Source: Capitella teleta (taxonomy: Eukaryota; Annelida; Polychaeta; Capitellidae). From it: a DNA stretch of 64,000 nucleotides. Position numbers and translations under genes: made by a program. The DNA lies in NCBI GenBank assembly GCA_000328365.1, contig KB293500.1:278073-342072 (forward strand), read 5' to 3'. Positions 13,446-24,444 of the stretch are shown piece after piece; the first letter of the stretch is position 1; each line of letters starts with the position of its first letter. The notes under the pieces were generated by a model. That model had not been told where the DNA came from and did no database searches. It saw nothing but the letters and a program-made list of their open reading frames with translations.

Positions 13446-15389
13446 AGTATTGGGTTGAGTAATACTAATACATGACCTAAGATAGCATCACATTAACGTC
13501 CGCCTACGTATTTCTAGTCTTAGATACAGTGCAATTTTAGATTACATGCCAGGCCCATGATTCAGCACAGCAATTGGTCGCCTGGGCCTTTGTTAGCTGG
13601 ACGCGGCTTTTGTTCGTTTGAGGAGGTGAATCTTATGCACTGAAGAGTTTAAATGACGTCCGCCAGGTACCACAATACACGTCACGATGGTTAATGGTTT
13701 AACTCGGAAGGGGATACAATGAAATCCAAAATTGATGACCAGAATATTTTGCCTGTAGAATAAGCACGCTCGTTCAGCCATTAGGTGATAATTATATATA
13801 CTAGCTAGTAAAACAAGTCTCTTGTTTCCGTCCAATGTAGACCACTTTATGAGCGTAAGTTCCTACATGTATACCTCATGAAACATATTTTGCAATATTT
13901 TTTAGTTATTGCCACCAGGTTAAAAGAAAGAAGTGAAGCTATTCAAGCTAAAAACCCCACACGCAAGGCAGTTCATATTTCTACCCTTGAGTTTTAATAC
14001 GTCTACCCCATCACATAGCCTCTCAAGTCAAGACCTAAAGACTGAACCAAATAACTATGTTCTTTTGTTTTCCATGGAAGCCATAATTATATGACGACAA
14101 GCACAGGCTAGTACGGTTGTTTGAAAATGACCGATCAATTATGCTTGTTGATTCGCTTCACAAAAGGAGCTATTCGCTCGATACAGTTACAATGTTTATC
14201 CCAGAAGGTGATCTACCCTTACCATTCTATCTTTGTTCTCCTCTCTTACAAAATCACTAATTGGCAGGAAGTTTCTGACCTAGAACCTGGAACCCACATC
14301 ATTGTCAGCGCTCAAGAACCCAACTTGTAGTATCCATTTACAAATTACAATAGGCTGCGTATGGAACAATTTTATGTGGCTTCACCTGTAACTATAGCAA
14401 CGCTGATTTATTATTACAAGCAAGCCGGAGCAAGGGACACTGATAACGCTGACAAGGGCCACATATACGATGTTAATTGAGATTGGAGCCGCAATAATCA
14501 GACAATGAACCCTCTATACTAATACAGGTAGATATGACAAATATGTGTAGATAACACCGCGGTACTATTGCGCATGCGCGCACAGTGAGTTACGTGTTTG
14601 CTGACAACACATGCACCGTGCCTTTCCTCTTACGGCAACAACGCTGGAGAATAATAAAACGGCGAAAATGTCGAAATTTACCTCAAAATTGTGTGCAAAA
14701 ATATGATTATTCAACCGAAACAGTTCCTGTGATTGCTTAGGGCGTGAAATTTTATCATTTATGAGCGAATTATAAATGAAAACGCTAGTCAGAAATGCTG
14801 GAAAATGGCGCTCTTGACTTGACCAACAAGTGCGTTTTGCATAATTCAGCTGCTTACACCTCAGGAATGGAACCTAGTTGCTAACAAGACCAGAGTGCCT
14901 CGCGCCTAATAATAAGTATGCACACGAGTGATAGGTGTGGCATTTATATTTATAAGCATGATACAATTCAAAACAAAGGGAGACAGTCTTTTTTCTTCTT
15001 CTTACAGTGGCTTGAATAACAAGATTTTGATGAAATATAAATGACATAATTATGTACATTATCTGGTATCCGATCATCTATCCGGCACTTTGGGCTCCTG
15101 GACTTCCGGTATACGTTATCCTGTTTATTTCATTATCCGCCCATTCCTAACTAAACTTGACATAGTTTTGTTGATATGGATCCATACAGCTCCACATCAA
15201 AAGATATATTACTGTGAGTGCAGAGTAAAATCAGGGTCCCAATATTATTAACTTATTTGACTACATCCTTGAGAGCTCGAGAGGCAAATGAGAGAGAGGC
15301 TCAATTTTATTATAAATCAAAGTCTTCTTAATTTGGGGGAAATGTCTGCAATCCACTCGATTCATACTAGTTAAAAAACGGGAAGATAT
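13446..15389. other. Noncoding stretch with a promoter-like patch
   Basis: No gene recognised. It holds the NRF1-type site at 14569-14580 and the surrounding GC-richer patch, described separately. Confidence 0.45.
14560..14720. promoter_or_regulatory. Candidate TATA-less promoter with an NRF1 motif
   Basis: TGCGCATGCGCG at 14569-14580 fits the NRF1 consensus YGCGCAYGCGCR in full. It sits in a short CpG-bearing patch within AT-rich DNA. About 90 bp downstream, GGCGAAAATGTCG offers a plus-strand start codon in fair context, but the frame closes after 12 codons, so any gene would need a splice soon after. No transcript is identified. Confidence 0.3.
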
Positions 15390-15531
15390 GTCGATCCGCA
15401 CCCGTTAGGCTAACGGTATCCGACCGATACACATGCAGACACACGTGTGCCGTCGGGAGCTTTTAGCTAACGGGCTCCGACGGAGGCTGCTGCCATGCGG
15501 AGCCTCCAGCGGAAGAATCGCCGCCCATCGA
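15390..15531 (+). repeat. Left terminal inverted repeat
   Basis: 142-bp arm, complementary to 16736-16805 plus 17134-17202. Its inner part (GACGGAGGCTGCTGCCATGC and what follows) is the best-conserved section. Confidence 0.75.
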
Positions 15532-16343
15532 TATATCAAAAATATGCATTAAGCACAATTAATAATTTGCTTCACATTGGTCAGAAAAATAATCATTGTA
15601 AACATGAATCGGGGTATTGTGATCAATCATGTGAGACTTAGTTATGTTTATCACTTTATCTTGATGAATAAATAACTGTAGCTGCAATGTGGCATAAAAC
15701 ACATATCCCTGGTTTCCTATTTTCACACATGTGTCACAATGTTGGCGATCTCTGTTATGCAATAGTTAACACGAATAAAATCATAGCAGCATCCGCGTCA
15801 TGATATCAGGGGTCTATAGCGGGTGGTGTCCATCAGTGAATATCACATGCCTGATGTCCTTTTTTATGAATTTGCAGAATATACTTCATTGTCCAACCCT
15901 CGCAGCTGGCGGACGATGCAGCTAAATTGGGGAACCTGAGAAGTATATGTACAAGAATATCGCTCAATTAACCTCGAGAACAAACACAGATAAGGAAAAA
16001 AAAAACTGCTAACCACTCACTGACTCAGGTCAGTCACTGTCAAGGTTATAATGACCATGTGCAGATTACAGGCCGAGTCTGCAACTGGTGCATTGCTATC
16101 AAGATTATATTCTATGCAATATAATTATCTGCATTAACAGGGGAGGGTGCAAGGTAGCTCCCCAAGTCGTAGCGTAGTCTGGAGTGTATGAACTGCTCTG
16201 CTTCCCCTGGGGATCTAGGGGCAAGGGTCCAATCTACCTCGAATGTCCACATGTGTTGGGTGTAATGCATGCGAGACGAAGCTTCATCGCCAAGCTATGC
16301 CCAGTAATTGAATGAAGCTACAATATCAATTCGTCGCCGATTC

Positions 16344-16345
16344 TG

Positions 16346-16377
<32 letters not shown>
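16344..16377. repeat. Poly-A tract inside the transposon core
   Basis: About 33 A residues follow TTCTG. It may be the tail of a retroelement inserted into the core or a simple repeat. No body is recognisable. Confidence 0.5.
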
Positions 16378-16379
<2 letters not shown>

Positions 16380-16735
16380 CTCGGAGGCTTGTGATACGTC
16401 AGAAGGGGAAATTCGCAGAATATGTGTTTTGGTTTTATTTCAATGTCAAGGTTGAATCTATTGAATGATGTTTTTTCCATCAAACCGAGAAGCGCAGATT
16501 ATCTGACCAAAATTAATTATCATAACGGCAAAACTTGTATTATTCTCAATGACAGATATGCGTTATTCAAATAAAATCCAATACCCATCATGTCCATCAA
16601 TTGAAGCCGACTATAGTGGCCTTTTTTCCCCATCCACTTTTAGTGCATAGGAAGGCAAATACTAATATGAACTACGCGCATATAAAAGCCAAAGGGTGTT
16701 TATGTGTATGCGCACATATAAAAGTCGAGAATACG

Positions 16736-17202
16736 TCGATGGGCGGCGATTCTTCCGCTGGAGACTCCCGCATGGCAGCAGCCTCCGTCGGAGCCCGTTA
16801 GATAATCAGTGGGTTAAACCGCTGACTACAATCCTATGCCGACCGTGGGGATCGAGGTCCCGGGTTCGAGACCCGATCAGGCCACGGGCGTTATGATTGT
16901 GAATTACAATTGTAATTCTTCGGTGACTCTGCAGTGCTGCCCAACTGCGTAACAAGACCGGGCGCTGTGTACTACTGTCTATGGTGGTATGCAGGATAAA
17001 GAACCCTTGGGATTTATCGATAAGAGTAGGGGGAAACCCCGGTCCCGGGCCTTCTGTTCTGGCGCCCGTATCACCCGAACGGGTTGGGTGGAGCCGTAAA
17101 ACACCAATCACAATCACAAAACCCGTTAGATAACAGCTCACGACGGCACACGTGTGCCCGTGTATCGGTCAGATACCGTTAGCCTAACGAGTGCAGATCG
17201 AC
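16736..17202 (-). repeat. Right terminal inverted repeat, split by a SINE
   Basis: Inner part 16736-16805 and outer part 17134-17202. The 12-bp sequence CCCGTTAGATAA belongs to the arm and is duplicated on both sides of the SINE. Confidence 0.75.
16806..17121 (+). mobile_element. tRNA-derived SINE, copy 1, inserted in the transposon arm
   Basis: Flanked by perfect 12-bp target duplications CCCGTTAGATAA (16794-16805 and 17122-17133). It matches the copy at 45114-45438 with about 11 differences over 312 bp, so both are fairly young. The first 20 or so bases of the tRNA-like head, including half of the A box, are missing; the B box GGTTCGAGACC is intact. The body runs through TGCAGTGCTGCCCAACT and GGATAAAGAACCCTTGGG to a tail ending CAATCACAATCACAAAA. 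The 111-codon minus-strand frame over it is a by-product of the repeat. Confidence 0.85.
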
Positions 17203-18720
17203 CGACCGGCGAAATACCGGCGTTTACGCGACATGTCCACTTTCATTAATCCTTCCTCTATGTTAATACTTTTAGGCGATTAGGCGATACATTTGACATT
17301 GAAGGTCACCATTGAGGTTATATTGAGGTCACAGACTCACAATGTTATCGTCTTCCACCTGATGTGACTTTATGTTATAAAGACCATTCATTATTTTCTG
17401 TTCAAAATCTGGCGAATATTGATTGTACGAACCTCTTAAAAACATTTCCATTTTATTCCTAATCAATCATTTAATAAAAACGTTTCACATAAAACGTTTG
17501 CTATTTACTGAACGCGGATAGCGTCAAGGAAAATACTGATTATAACTAAAAAGCGGAGCCATACGAAGTCCGGATTACGGGCGAAATTAAATACTGACTA
17601 CATTCCAGTACATCACTGATTGATGTGTGTTGTTGTTTGCGTGTTCCATGATTCCTTTGTTTGGATCCTTGTTGTTAGATTTCAGAGTGACAGAACCGTT
17701 GACATTTCATATTCAGTTGGTTTAAGAACATATCATGGCATCGACGTCGTCTTCATCCTCATCAAGCTCTAGCCTTGTTTTTTTTTCATGTCTATTTTAT
17801 ATTTTCATAATCGTTCTTGTTACCTTGGTATTATCTAGCCATGCCATGTTCACCACATGCATTTATGTTTTCACCAAGCCATGATCCATCTGTTGGATAA
17901 AATCACTTCCTCTACTTCATAAATCAATATTTTCACAATATATACGTCATACTACCTATCATTAGTACTGTAATTGTAATTTTCAACTATATGATGTTTC
18001 ACTATGCGTCATTCGATGTGTTATTCATTTACATGTTTATTCATAAAATGCTTTCACTTAACGCCAACCTTTTAGTTCAAATACTTGTTTTATCTTGTTG
18101 TTATTTTGAACAGCTGTTCTAGGTTGTGAATACTTCTTTGTCAATTTTAGAATTCATAACTTTTATTTTGTTTTGTTTTCTTTAGTTTTCATTTTTTTTT
18201 GTGCAATAAACTTCCATAACGATGTCGATATCGAGGCTATGAATTATTATCAATTAACAATATGCATACACCAATATTAATTTATACATAAAGTCAACAC
18301 GAACAAATATAGTGATGTCTGTAGAGGGAAGTGATATTAGCTCAGATATCATCTTTCATGGAGATTTAGGCTTTATTGCATTATTGCATTATTGTATTAT
18401 TGTATTAGTCAAATTGATCAAACCTGTGAAATGCTACTTTTCTTGTAGGTTAGGTTTCTTCGATGAGACAAACATCATCATCTTACTGAGGATGAGTATG
18501 TCGTGAGAATTATTTTTCGGGGCAATCTCTGAATCATGTATGAAATTGAATCTCTGAACGATGTGTTCATTTTGTCTGCTTAATCTTTTGGGGCTGAGTT
18601 ACTTATGAAGGTCACGATTTCGCAGGTACGACAATTAAAAGTGCAAAATAAATCACTTAATTAACCATGCATGAATTTAAACAGCTCACACTATAAATCG
18701 TAGAGCATATATTTAAAAAA
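17203..18720. other. Noncoding AT-rich stretch
   Basis: Strongly AT-rich with no gene, repeat end or RNA motif that I can recognise. Confidence 0.5.
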
Positions 18721-18748
18721 GCTGAAAGGTCATAAATTTGCAGAATAT

Positions 18749-20066
18749 TTAGTCATGAATTTGTGCGAGTGGCATGTAATATGATGACTCGCAAAGAGAT
18801 GATTTAAAAAAGGAAATGTCCGGAAGAGAATGAAAGGTATGAGAAATGAAGTTCAAAATGTTCAGGCCGAAAAGAAAAGGAGAACGGTCGAGAAGACGTA
18901 GGCACGGGTAAGGCACATATGGTGCACGCAAAACACAGTTCCGCGTGCTGTATGGGTTGGTATGAGGGATGGGTCTATATTTGGAGAGTTTGCGTGGCAG
19001 ACGATTGCTGTTTAATTTGAACATGAAGCAGGCGAGGGCAAAATTGCGTCGATGTCTTAATAAGGTGATGTTGTGGGCAGCGTATTCAGCGTTGGTGATG
19101 TGATGAATTCTGGGAAGGGCGAGGATGATACGCATGGCTCTGCGTTGTAGGCTTTCTAGTAACCCAGTCTGTGTTACTCTGAGGGCGGCCAAGCGGGAGA
19201 GGCGTATTCCAGATGCGGCCTCAGGTACATTTTGGATATTTTTAAAAGCAGATCACGGTCTTTGACTTTATAAGATAGCCGCCGAAGAAGAAACACTTTT
19301 GTTGCTCCCTTCCAAGTCAGCGCATTTACGTGGGCATGAAGGCTGAGCGCGCTGTCTAGGATGAATCCCAGGTGACGGTGCTCATGGCTGTACTCGAGAG
19401 TGGCGCCGGCAAATGTGATGGGCGGTGGAGTGGCGGTGGTTCGGGAGATGTACATGGTCACTGTTTTGCTTGCATTGAAGCGCATGCCCCAAATGTCAGC
19501 CCATTTGGCTGCAATTCGCAGGTCTTCCTCGATTGCTGGGCAGATGAGAGCCGGGTCCTTCCCAGTGCGATACAGCATCGTGTTATCTGCGTAAACGAGT
19601 GCTTCGGGGTGACAGTCAGGGTGGGAGAGGCTTGTATTTGCTGAGAGACTGTGACACAGGTCATTGATGAAGAGGAGAAATAGAGTTGGGGCAATAACGC
19701 TTCCCTGGGGCACTCCTGAGCTGACTTGCGCTATTTGTGATGAGGACTGGTCGACAACAACATACTGGGTGCGGAAGCTAAGGTACGATTCAATCCAGCG
19801 GAATAATCGTCCACGCACGCCATAGGCAGGCAATTTTTTGTAAAATTGCTGGGTGTGTTACGGAGTCGAGTGCGGCTGCAAGATCTAGGAAGCAGGCAAC
19901 TACAGATTTTTGGTTGTTGTCACTGCAAGGAGCTCGTGCAGAAACAGAGCAATTTGGTCGGTTGTGGAATGATGAGGTAGAAAGCCGAACTGGTTATCCA
20001 CGATTAGATCATTGCCGTCATTATGAAAATGACCTCTTTGACAGCTGAGCCTCTGTACAACTGCTA
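18749..20066 (-). mobile_element. 5'-truncated LINE (non-LTR retrotransposon), reverse-transcriptase half
   Basis: Reading on the minus strand, RT blocks occur in order: FGFLPHHSTTDQ (finger region), VVACFLDLAAALDSVTHPAI (motif A), PAYGVRGRLFRWIESYL, SSGVPQGSVIAPTLF (motif B), LVYADNTMLY (motif C, where the second catalytic Asp of YADD is Asn), FNASKT, HLGFILD and YASPAW, then LQRRAMRIIL and a C-terminal tail ending at 18749. This layout fits the CR1/Jockey-like group. The frame changes between motif A and PAYGVRG at an A run, and again near 19174-19192 between YASPAW and the tail. With the altered YADD and loss of all 5' sequence (endonuclease, ORF1), the copy is dead. The 5' end meets an AATT-repeat tract. 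No poly-A tail or target duplication is evident. Confidence 0.85.
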
Positions 20067-20071
20067 TAATT

Positions 20072-20111
20072 AAATTAATTAATTAATTAATTAATTAATT
20101 AATTAATTAAT
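20072..20111. repeat. (AATT)n microsatellite
   Basis: About ten TTAA/AATT units directly abut the truncated 5' end of the LINE. Confidence 0.85.
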
Positions 20112-20665
20112 AATTATAAGAAAACCACGACACCCAGCTCGCGCGTATTTTGCCTATTTATCATTTCCTGACTGAATAAATTACCGAAAAATGCTTTTAT
20201 ACCTCAAAGAGCGAGAGCTTAAATATTTGCAATATGTATAGAAACGCAACCAACATGAGTATGTTGTGACAATCAATCAAATCAACATAACGTAAAATTA
20301 GCGCACAATATGTTGATAATGTTTGAAAAATAACTTTAATAATAATTTTAAACATTTCAAATAACTCTGAAATTGTGTGAAATATTGTAAATATTTAAAT
20401 AATTAAATAACGTGATATAAATTTATTAAATTACAATAGGTATATTATTTATAAAATTAATCGACAGCGCACGGTTTAATCTTCTGAGAAAAATATCATA
20501 ATCAAAAATTAAATAAACAATCAATAATTTATGCACTTAATTGCGTTGGTTATCATAAAGACCTTGAAATTGGAGCTATTTAATAAAAACTCCTGATTTA
20601 ATATGATGTATATGCTACAGATATAGTGTGTAAATGTCGATGCAACAAATTAAATTGATTAGAGA

Positions 20666-20949
20666 GGGGACACCGAATAGATCAGTTGATTTGTCCGGCT
20701 GACTGCAGTGAGAAAGTCGAGGTCCAGGGTTCGAGACCCGAATCGGCCGCGGATAGGATTGTGAGTTATAATTCGTTATAATTACCACTCTTCTGTGATT
20801 CTGCAGTGCTGCCCAACTTCGCATATATTTGCATATATAGATAAGCGATAAGCGTAGGGGGATACCCAGGTTCCGGGTTTCTTTTCTGGTGCCCGCAGCA
20901 CTCGAATTTGTTGGGTGGAGCCGTAAATCCCAAACATGTCTCCTGAAAA
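20666..20949 (+). mobile_element. tRNA-derived SINE, copy 2 (older)
   Basis: Same family as 45114-45438 but much more diverged and internally shortened. The B box GGTTCGAGACC, the CTGCAGTGCTGCCCAACT block and the terminal GTTGGGTGGAGCCGTAAA block remain. It is flanked by a perfect 10-bp duplication TGATTAGAGA (20656-20665 and 20950-20959), which fixes both ends. The A box is decayed. Confidence 0.8.
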
Positions 20950-20959
20950 TGATTAGAGA

Positions 20960-22500
20960 AAATATCAAGCCGATCCAATGTTTAGATTATTCACCGTAAC
21001 ATCGAATATTGTAATTGGCAGTAACTTAACAATGTTTGGGCCTCTTCTTCAGGATGTTTTTAATGACAGACTCAGCAAGCTTTAGAGCTTTTTTTCCCAA
21101 ACAATCACTTATTGAAGTCACACATACCGATTACACGAAGCGAAGGCATTAACAGGGTAGGCATATGAAGGCAATGGGCTGTATGCTTGCAAACTGAGCT
21201 CACCGCGTATAGTTTAATCAGTGATGAATTTCAATACCATACTGGTTTTGCAATCAGTTCATTCTGAGATGACAGATGTGATGGTGCGACAGAAGGTCCA
21301 TATATCTACGGCCACAATAATCCACAACAACACGCCTGAATTTGGTATATACGCGTTGATCAAATGACGTGGTGTTGATCACCCTAGTCATTGTTGCATA
21401 TCACACAGCTACCATCATTATTGTTTATAGAATAACAATAATCTAAATCCTTGTTATGTACTTCTATTTAGTCACAGAAATCTAATAACAGAACTCACGA
21501 TACATGTCTTTATTATGCTCTTGTATCTTTATTGAAACGACCGGCCTCTGTCACATTGAGGAAACTCATGGTAATTGTATCAATGTCCTTCAATTGGAGT
21601 CCACTAAATAGCAAAAAAAAATCCGAAGGTTTCGCCCTGGAAAGAACGAGCAGCACAATCCATAAGTCTGAAGCAATTTGCAAGACAACGGTAGATGGCT
21701 TAACTAAAATCCCTCTATTTATGGTCCACCCGATATATTGGTGGACAGCATTGCCATGTCTAGAGAGTATTCCCTTATCGATGAACCGTGTTTTGTTGCC
21801 GCATAAAATGACAGCAGCTAGCTAATAGTATATGAAGGTGTATTGTAGGGTTTTGTAGAAGAGTTACTAGGCGCATTGATTGGTTAGTACAATGCAATAA
21901 ATTAAATATCACAATAAAAATATGTTTTATGACATCATAATGTCTTTTTGATAATCATGGTAATTTTCATGACTAGAATAATGGAACCTTGATTTCGTTT
22001 ATGAATCATGGGCTTATTAGCACATGTACACACACCCCCACAGCCCCCCCCCCCACACACACACACGCGCGCGCGCGCACACACTCCCAAACCTAATCCT
22101 TTTTTGAGGTCACTCTTCCAAATGGCAGCAAAATATGTCTGACTTTGTAATTATCCTAATAATATCTGATTGTGTGTGCATGCTATCTTTTCCCCACCCT
22201 CAATTATGTTAAGCAGTTGCATGCGAAATCTCCGTAAGCAACACTGCACAGCGAAGGTGACTTTTATGAGGTGTGTAGTGTTGTGGGTACCACATAGAAT
22301 GAGTCTTGACTGTTGCAAGGTTGCTGCCAAGTAGACACTTCTCGGTTGACAGAAGATTGAACTTACATGTAGCTTCAATGTAGCTGTTGCACATTCACCT
22401 TGAGGCAAAGGAACACCTGAACAGGAGTCAGTTAACCTGTAAAGTGATTAATCAATTGCATTTTCATAAACGTGTGTTTGCGTTACTTTTTTAATTGTAA
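20960..22500. other. Noncoding stretch
   Basis: No gene recognised. It holds the CA/CG alternating tract at 22054-22085. Confidence 0.45.
22054..22085. repeat. (CA)n(CG)n(CA)n alternating purine-pyrimidine tract
   Basis: Roughly 30 bp of strictly alternating pyrimidine and purine, with seven CG steps in the centre, preceded by an 11-base C run. This is a classic potential Z-DNA sequence and a mutable microsatellite. Confidence 0.8.
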
Positions 22501-22517
22501 AAATGTGGAAGAATTAT

Positions 22518-22588
22518 TTCCACTGCGGTATCAGATTCGAACCTGCTACCCTTGGATTGAAAGTCTAACGTTTTGCCACTTTTCACGT
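22518..22588 (-). pseudogene. tRNA-like sequence (tRNA-Glu-like pseudogene or SINE head)
   Basis: On the minus strand GTGGCAAAACGTTAGACTTT resembles a D arm/A box, and AGGTTCGAATCT about 40 bases later is a full B box. An anticodon-like loop CTTTCAA would place TTC (Glu). The T stem and acceptor stem do not pair well, so it is not a working tRNA. No SINE body is recognisable downstream. Confidence 0.35.
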
Positions 22589-23804
22589 AATTTTATAATA
22601 CTAAATGATGTTTGCTATGAGCATTTTTCAATGAATGGACTATTATGTAAGATATTTAGCTCAATAAAACACACGGTTTGAATTTTATCTTTTATAATCG
22701 TAATCTCCAAAAGCCAAAGTGAAAAAATACTAAGTGAAAACACTAACACCCTATCCATATTGTTTTCTTTGATATTTTCACAAAATTTATTGGTTAATTA
22801 TCATGGATCAACAACCATGGCTCCTAAAAGCTAACATATAATCTTATTGGCCGTAAAACCCGTTCGCAATGTGGAGCCATTGCATTCACTTTATGCTGGA
22901 TCTGAATTTTTTTACATCAGAAATGGTACTAAAACGAGCATTAGTGTCCGTATGCCTTGTGATTCAATGCCTTATGTGTCTCAGCACTCTCTACAAACGC
23001 ATATAAATTGCTTTTTGTGGTATTTCTTCACGGATTTGCAAAGAAGGTCTTGATTTCTCAGGTTGTGTTGCGTAATAGAGACAGATTGTCGATCCCTATG
23101 GCATGGATAATCCTAAACCTTTCTGCTGTGGAAGTATTTTATGACGACAAGATGCGCAACTCGTGATTTCTACCTGTTAACCATTTCGTCTTAACTCGAA
23201 CACCGCCTAATCGAGGTCGTCACAAGACGTTGCTGTCTTGGCTGATCTCTGATCACACGAACTTAAACATAATACAACAAAAATAGCAACAGCAACAATA
23301 ATGCACCATTGCGAAATAAAGTTTGACATACACCGCCCACGAGGGGCACAGGTCGACAAGACCTTCATAAGCAAATGCATTAGCTGCGAATCGTGCTTTA
23401 ATAGACTGGTTATGTTTAACGTGGACTGCAATCCCAATAATCAAATATCACCCGCCCCCTCAAAGAAAAAAAAAAATAAAAAAAAATAAATAAATAAATA
23501 AAAAGCATGGACTTTCTGAGTAAGGCACTCAATAAATGTGTTATGCGCCTTTTACAACACAGGTTTTATTTGGTTGCAATGCAATCTATTCTAATAAGAT
23601 ATAGCTTGTACAGCGGCTACTTTTGCATGCACTCTCCTTGAATGAAGCAGTGGGTGGTGGAGGTTGCTGATAGCTTCATGAACACCCTTTCCGTTGCAAC
23701 AATCATTATTGGTCTCTCGTGTCATGAATGCAAGTGAACACGGACAGATCGATTCTCCGAGGACATAAGGGTTTCATCTGGGGAGACCATCCATTTTGTT
23801 CAAG

Positions 23805-23920
23805 CATAAAACCCATGAACTCTATCACTGCCAAAGACTGCTTTGTTGTTCTCTACAAGGGATAATTACTCAAGCTTAGAAGTTTTCTAGAATTGGCGAT
23901 GAAACGAAACTAAGCCAGGA
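23805..23920. repeat. Diverged interspersed repeat, copy 2
   Basis: Pairs with 13325-13445 in the same orientation at about two thirds identity by eye. Family unknown. Confidence 0.35.
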
Positions 23921-24399
23921 GCTTAGAAGTTTCTTCATGCCACACTACGGGTGTAAGGTGCACAATATATTATGCAATAATGGACTAGTCACATCCGTCT
24001 TTCTGTCAGAGTTGAGTAATGGGTAATTGATTGCTATTTGTCCCCAAGGTGCCCAATGCAATACCGCAACCATTGTAGGTAGGTAGGGCTCTTTGTGTTA
24101 TTATGAGATCGATTCTCTTTCGCAGTTCTAGAAGGACTTAATTCAGGTTTGTAGCCATTATTAGCTGTCAATAAACTGACAATAACACTGTGTTTACAAT
24201 ACTTATCATGACAAATCAATCATCGGAGATTTATAAGTAGAGGCAACAATCTTTAGATAACCACGCAGCGTCAGTTGTGGATTTCTATCATGTGAATTAA
24301 TACAGTCTGCACCTTAGAAATCTCATTTGAAAAATCTCTGATATGATTTCAAAGAAACTGACATGAACCTCTTCCTCTTGCATTCTGTTTTGTTTTTTT

Positions 24400-24400
<1 letters not shown>

Positions 24401-24443
<43 letters not shown>
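24401..24443. repeat. Poly-T tract
   Basis: An uninterrupted 43-base T run. It could be the tail of a minus-strand retroelement, but no body is seen. Confidence 0.8.

Positions 24444-24444
<1 letters not shown>

Larger units (their letters stand above)
15390..17202. mobile_element. Non-autonomous DNA transposon with about 140-bp terminal inverted repeats, interrupted by a SINE
   Basis: The left arm (15390-15531) matches the reverse complement of the right arm (16736-16805 plus 17134-17202) almost base for base over about 140 bp once the SINE insertion is removed. The arms start near GTCGATCYGCAC and include CGTTAGGCTAACG and CACACGTGTG, themselves palindromic. The roughly 1.2-kb core has no frame resembling a transposase; its longest is 67 codons at 15559-15762. 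Two near-identical CGC..ATATAAAAG boxes lie just inside the right arm (about 16678 and 16712). No clear target-site duplication flanks the element, so I cannot assign a superfamily; a foldback-type element is the alternative. Confidence 0.75.

Noticed and set aside
16806-17141. Minus-strand frames over the SINEs (also at 45053-45435 and 20615-20968)
   Set aside because: They share sequence only because the SINE is repeated; they are not genes.
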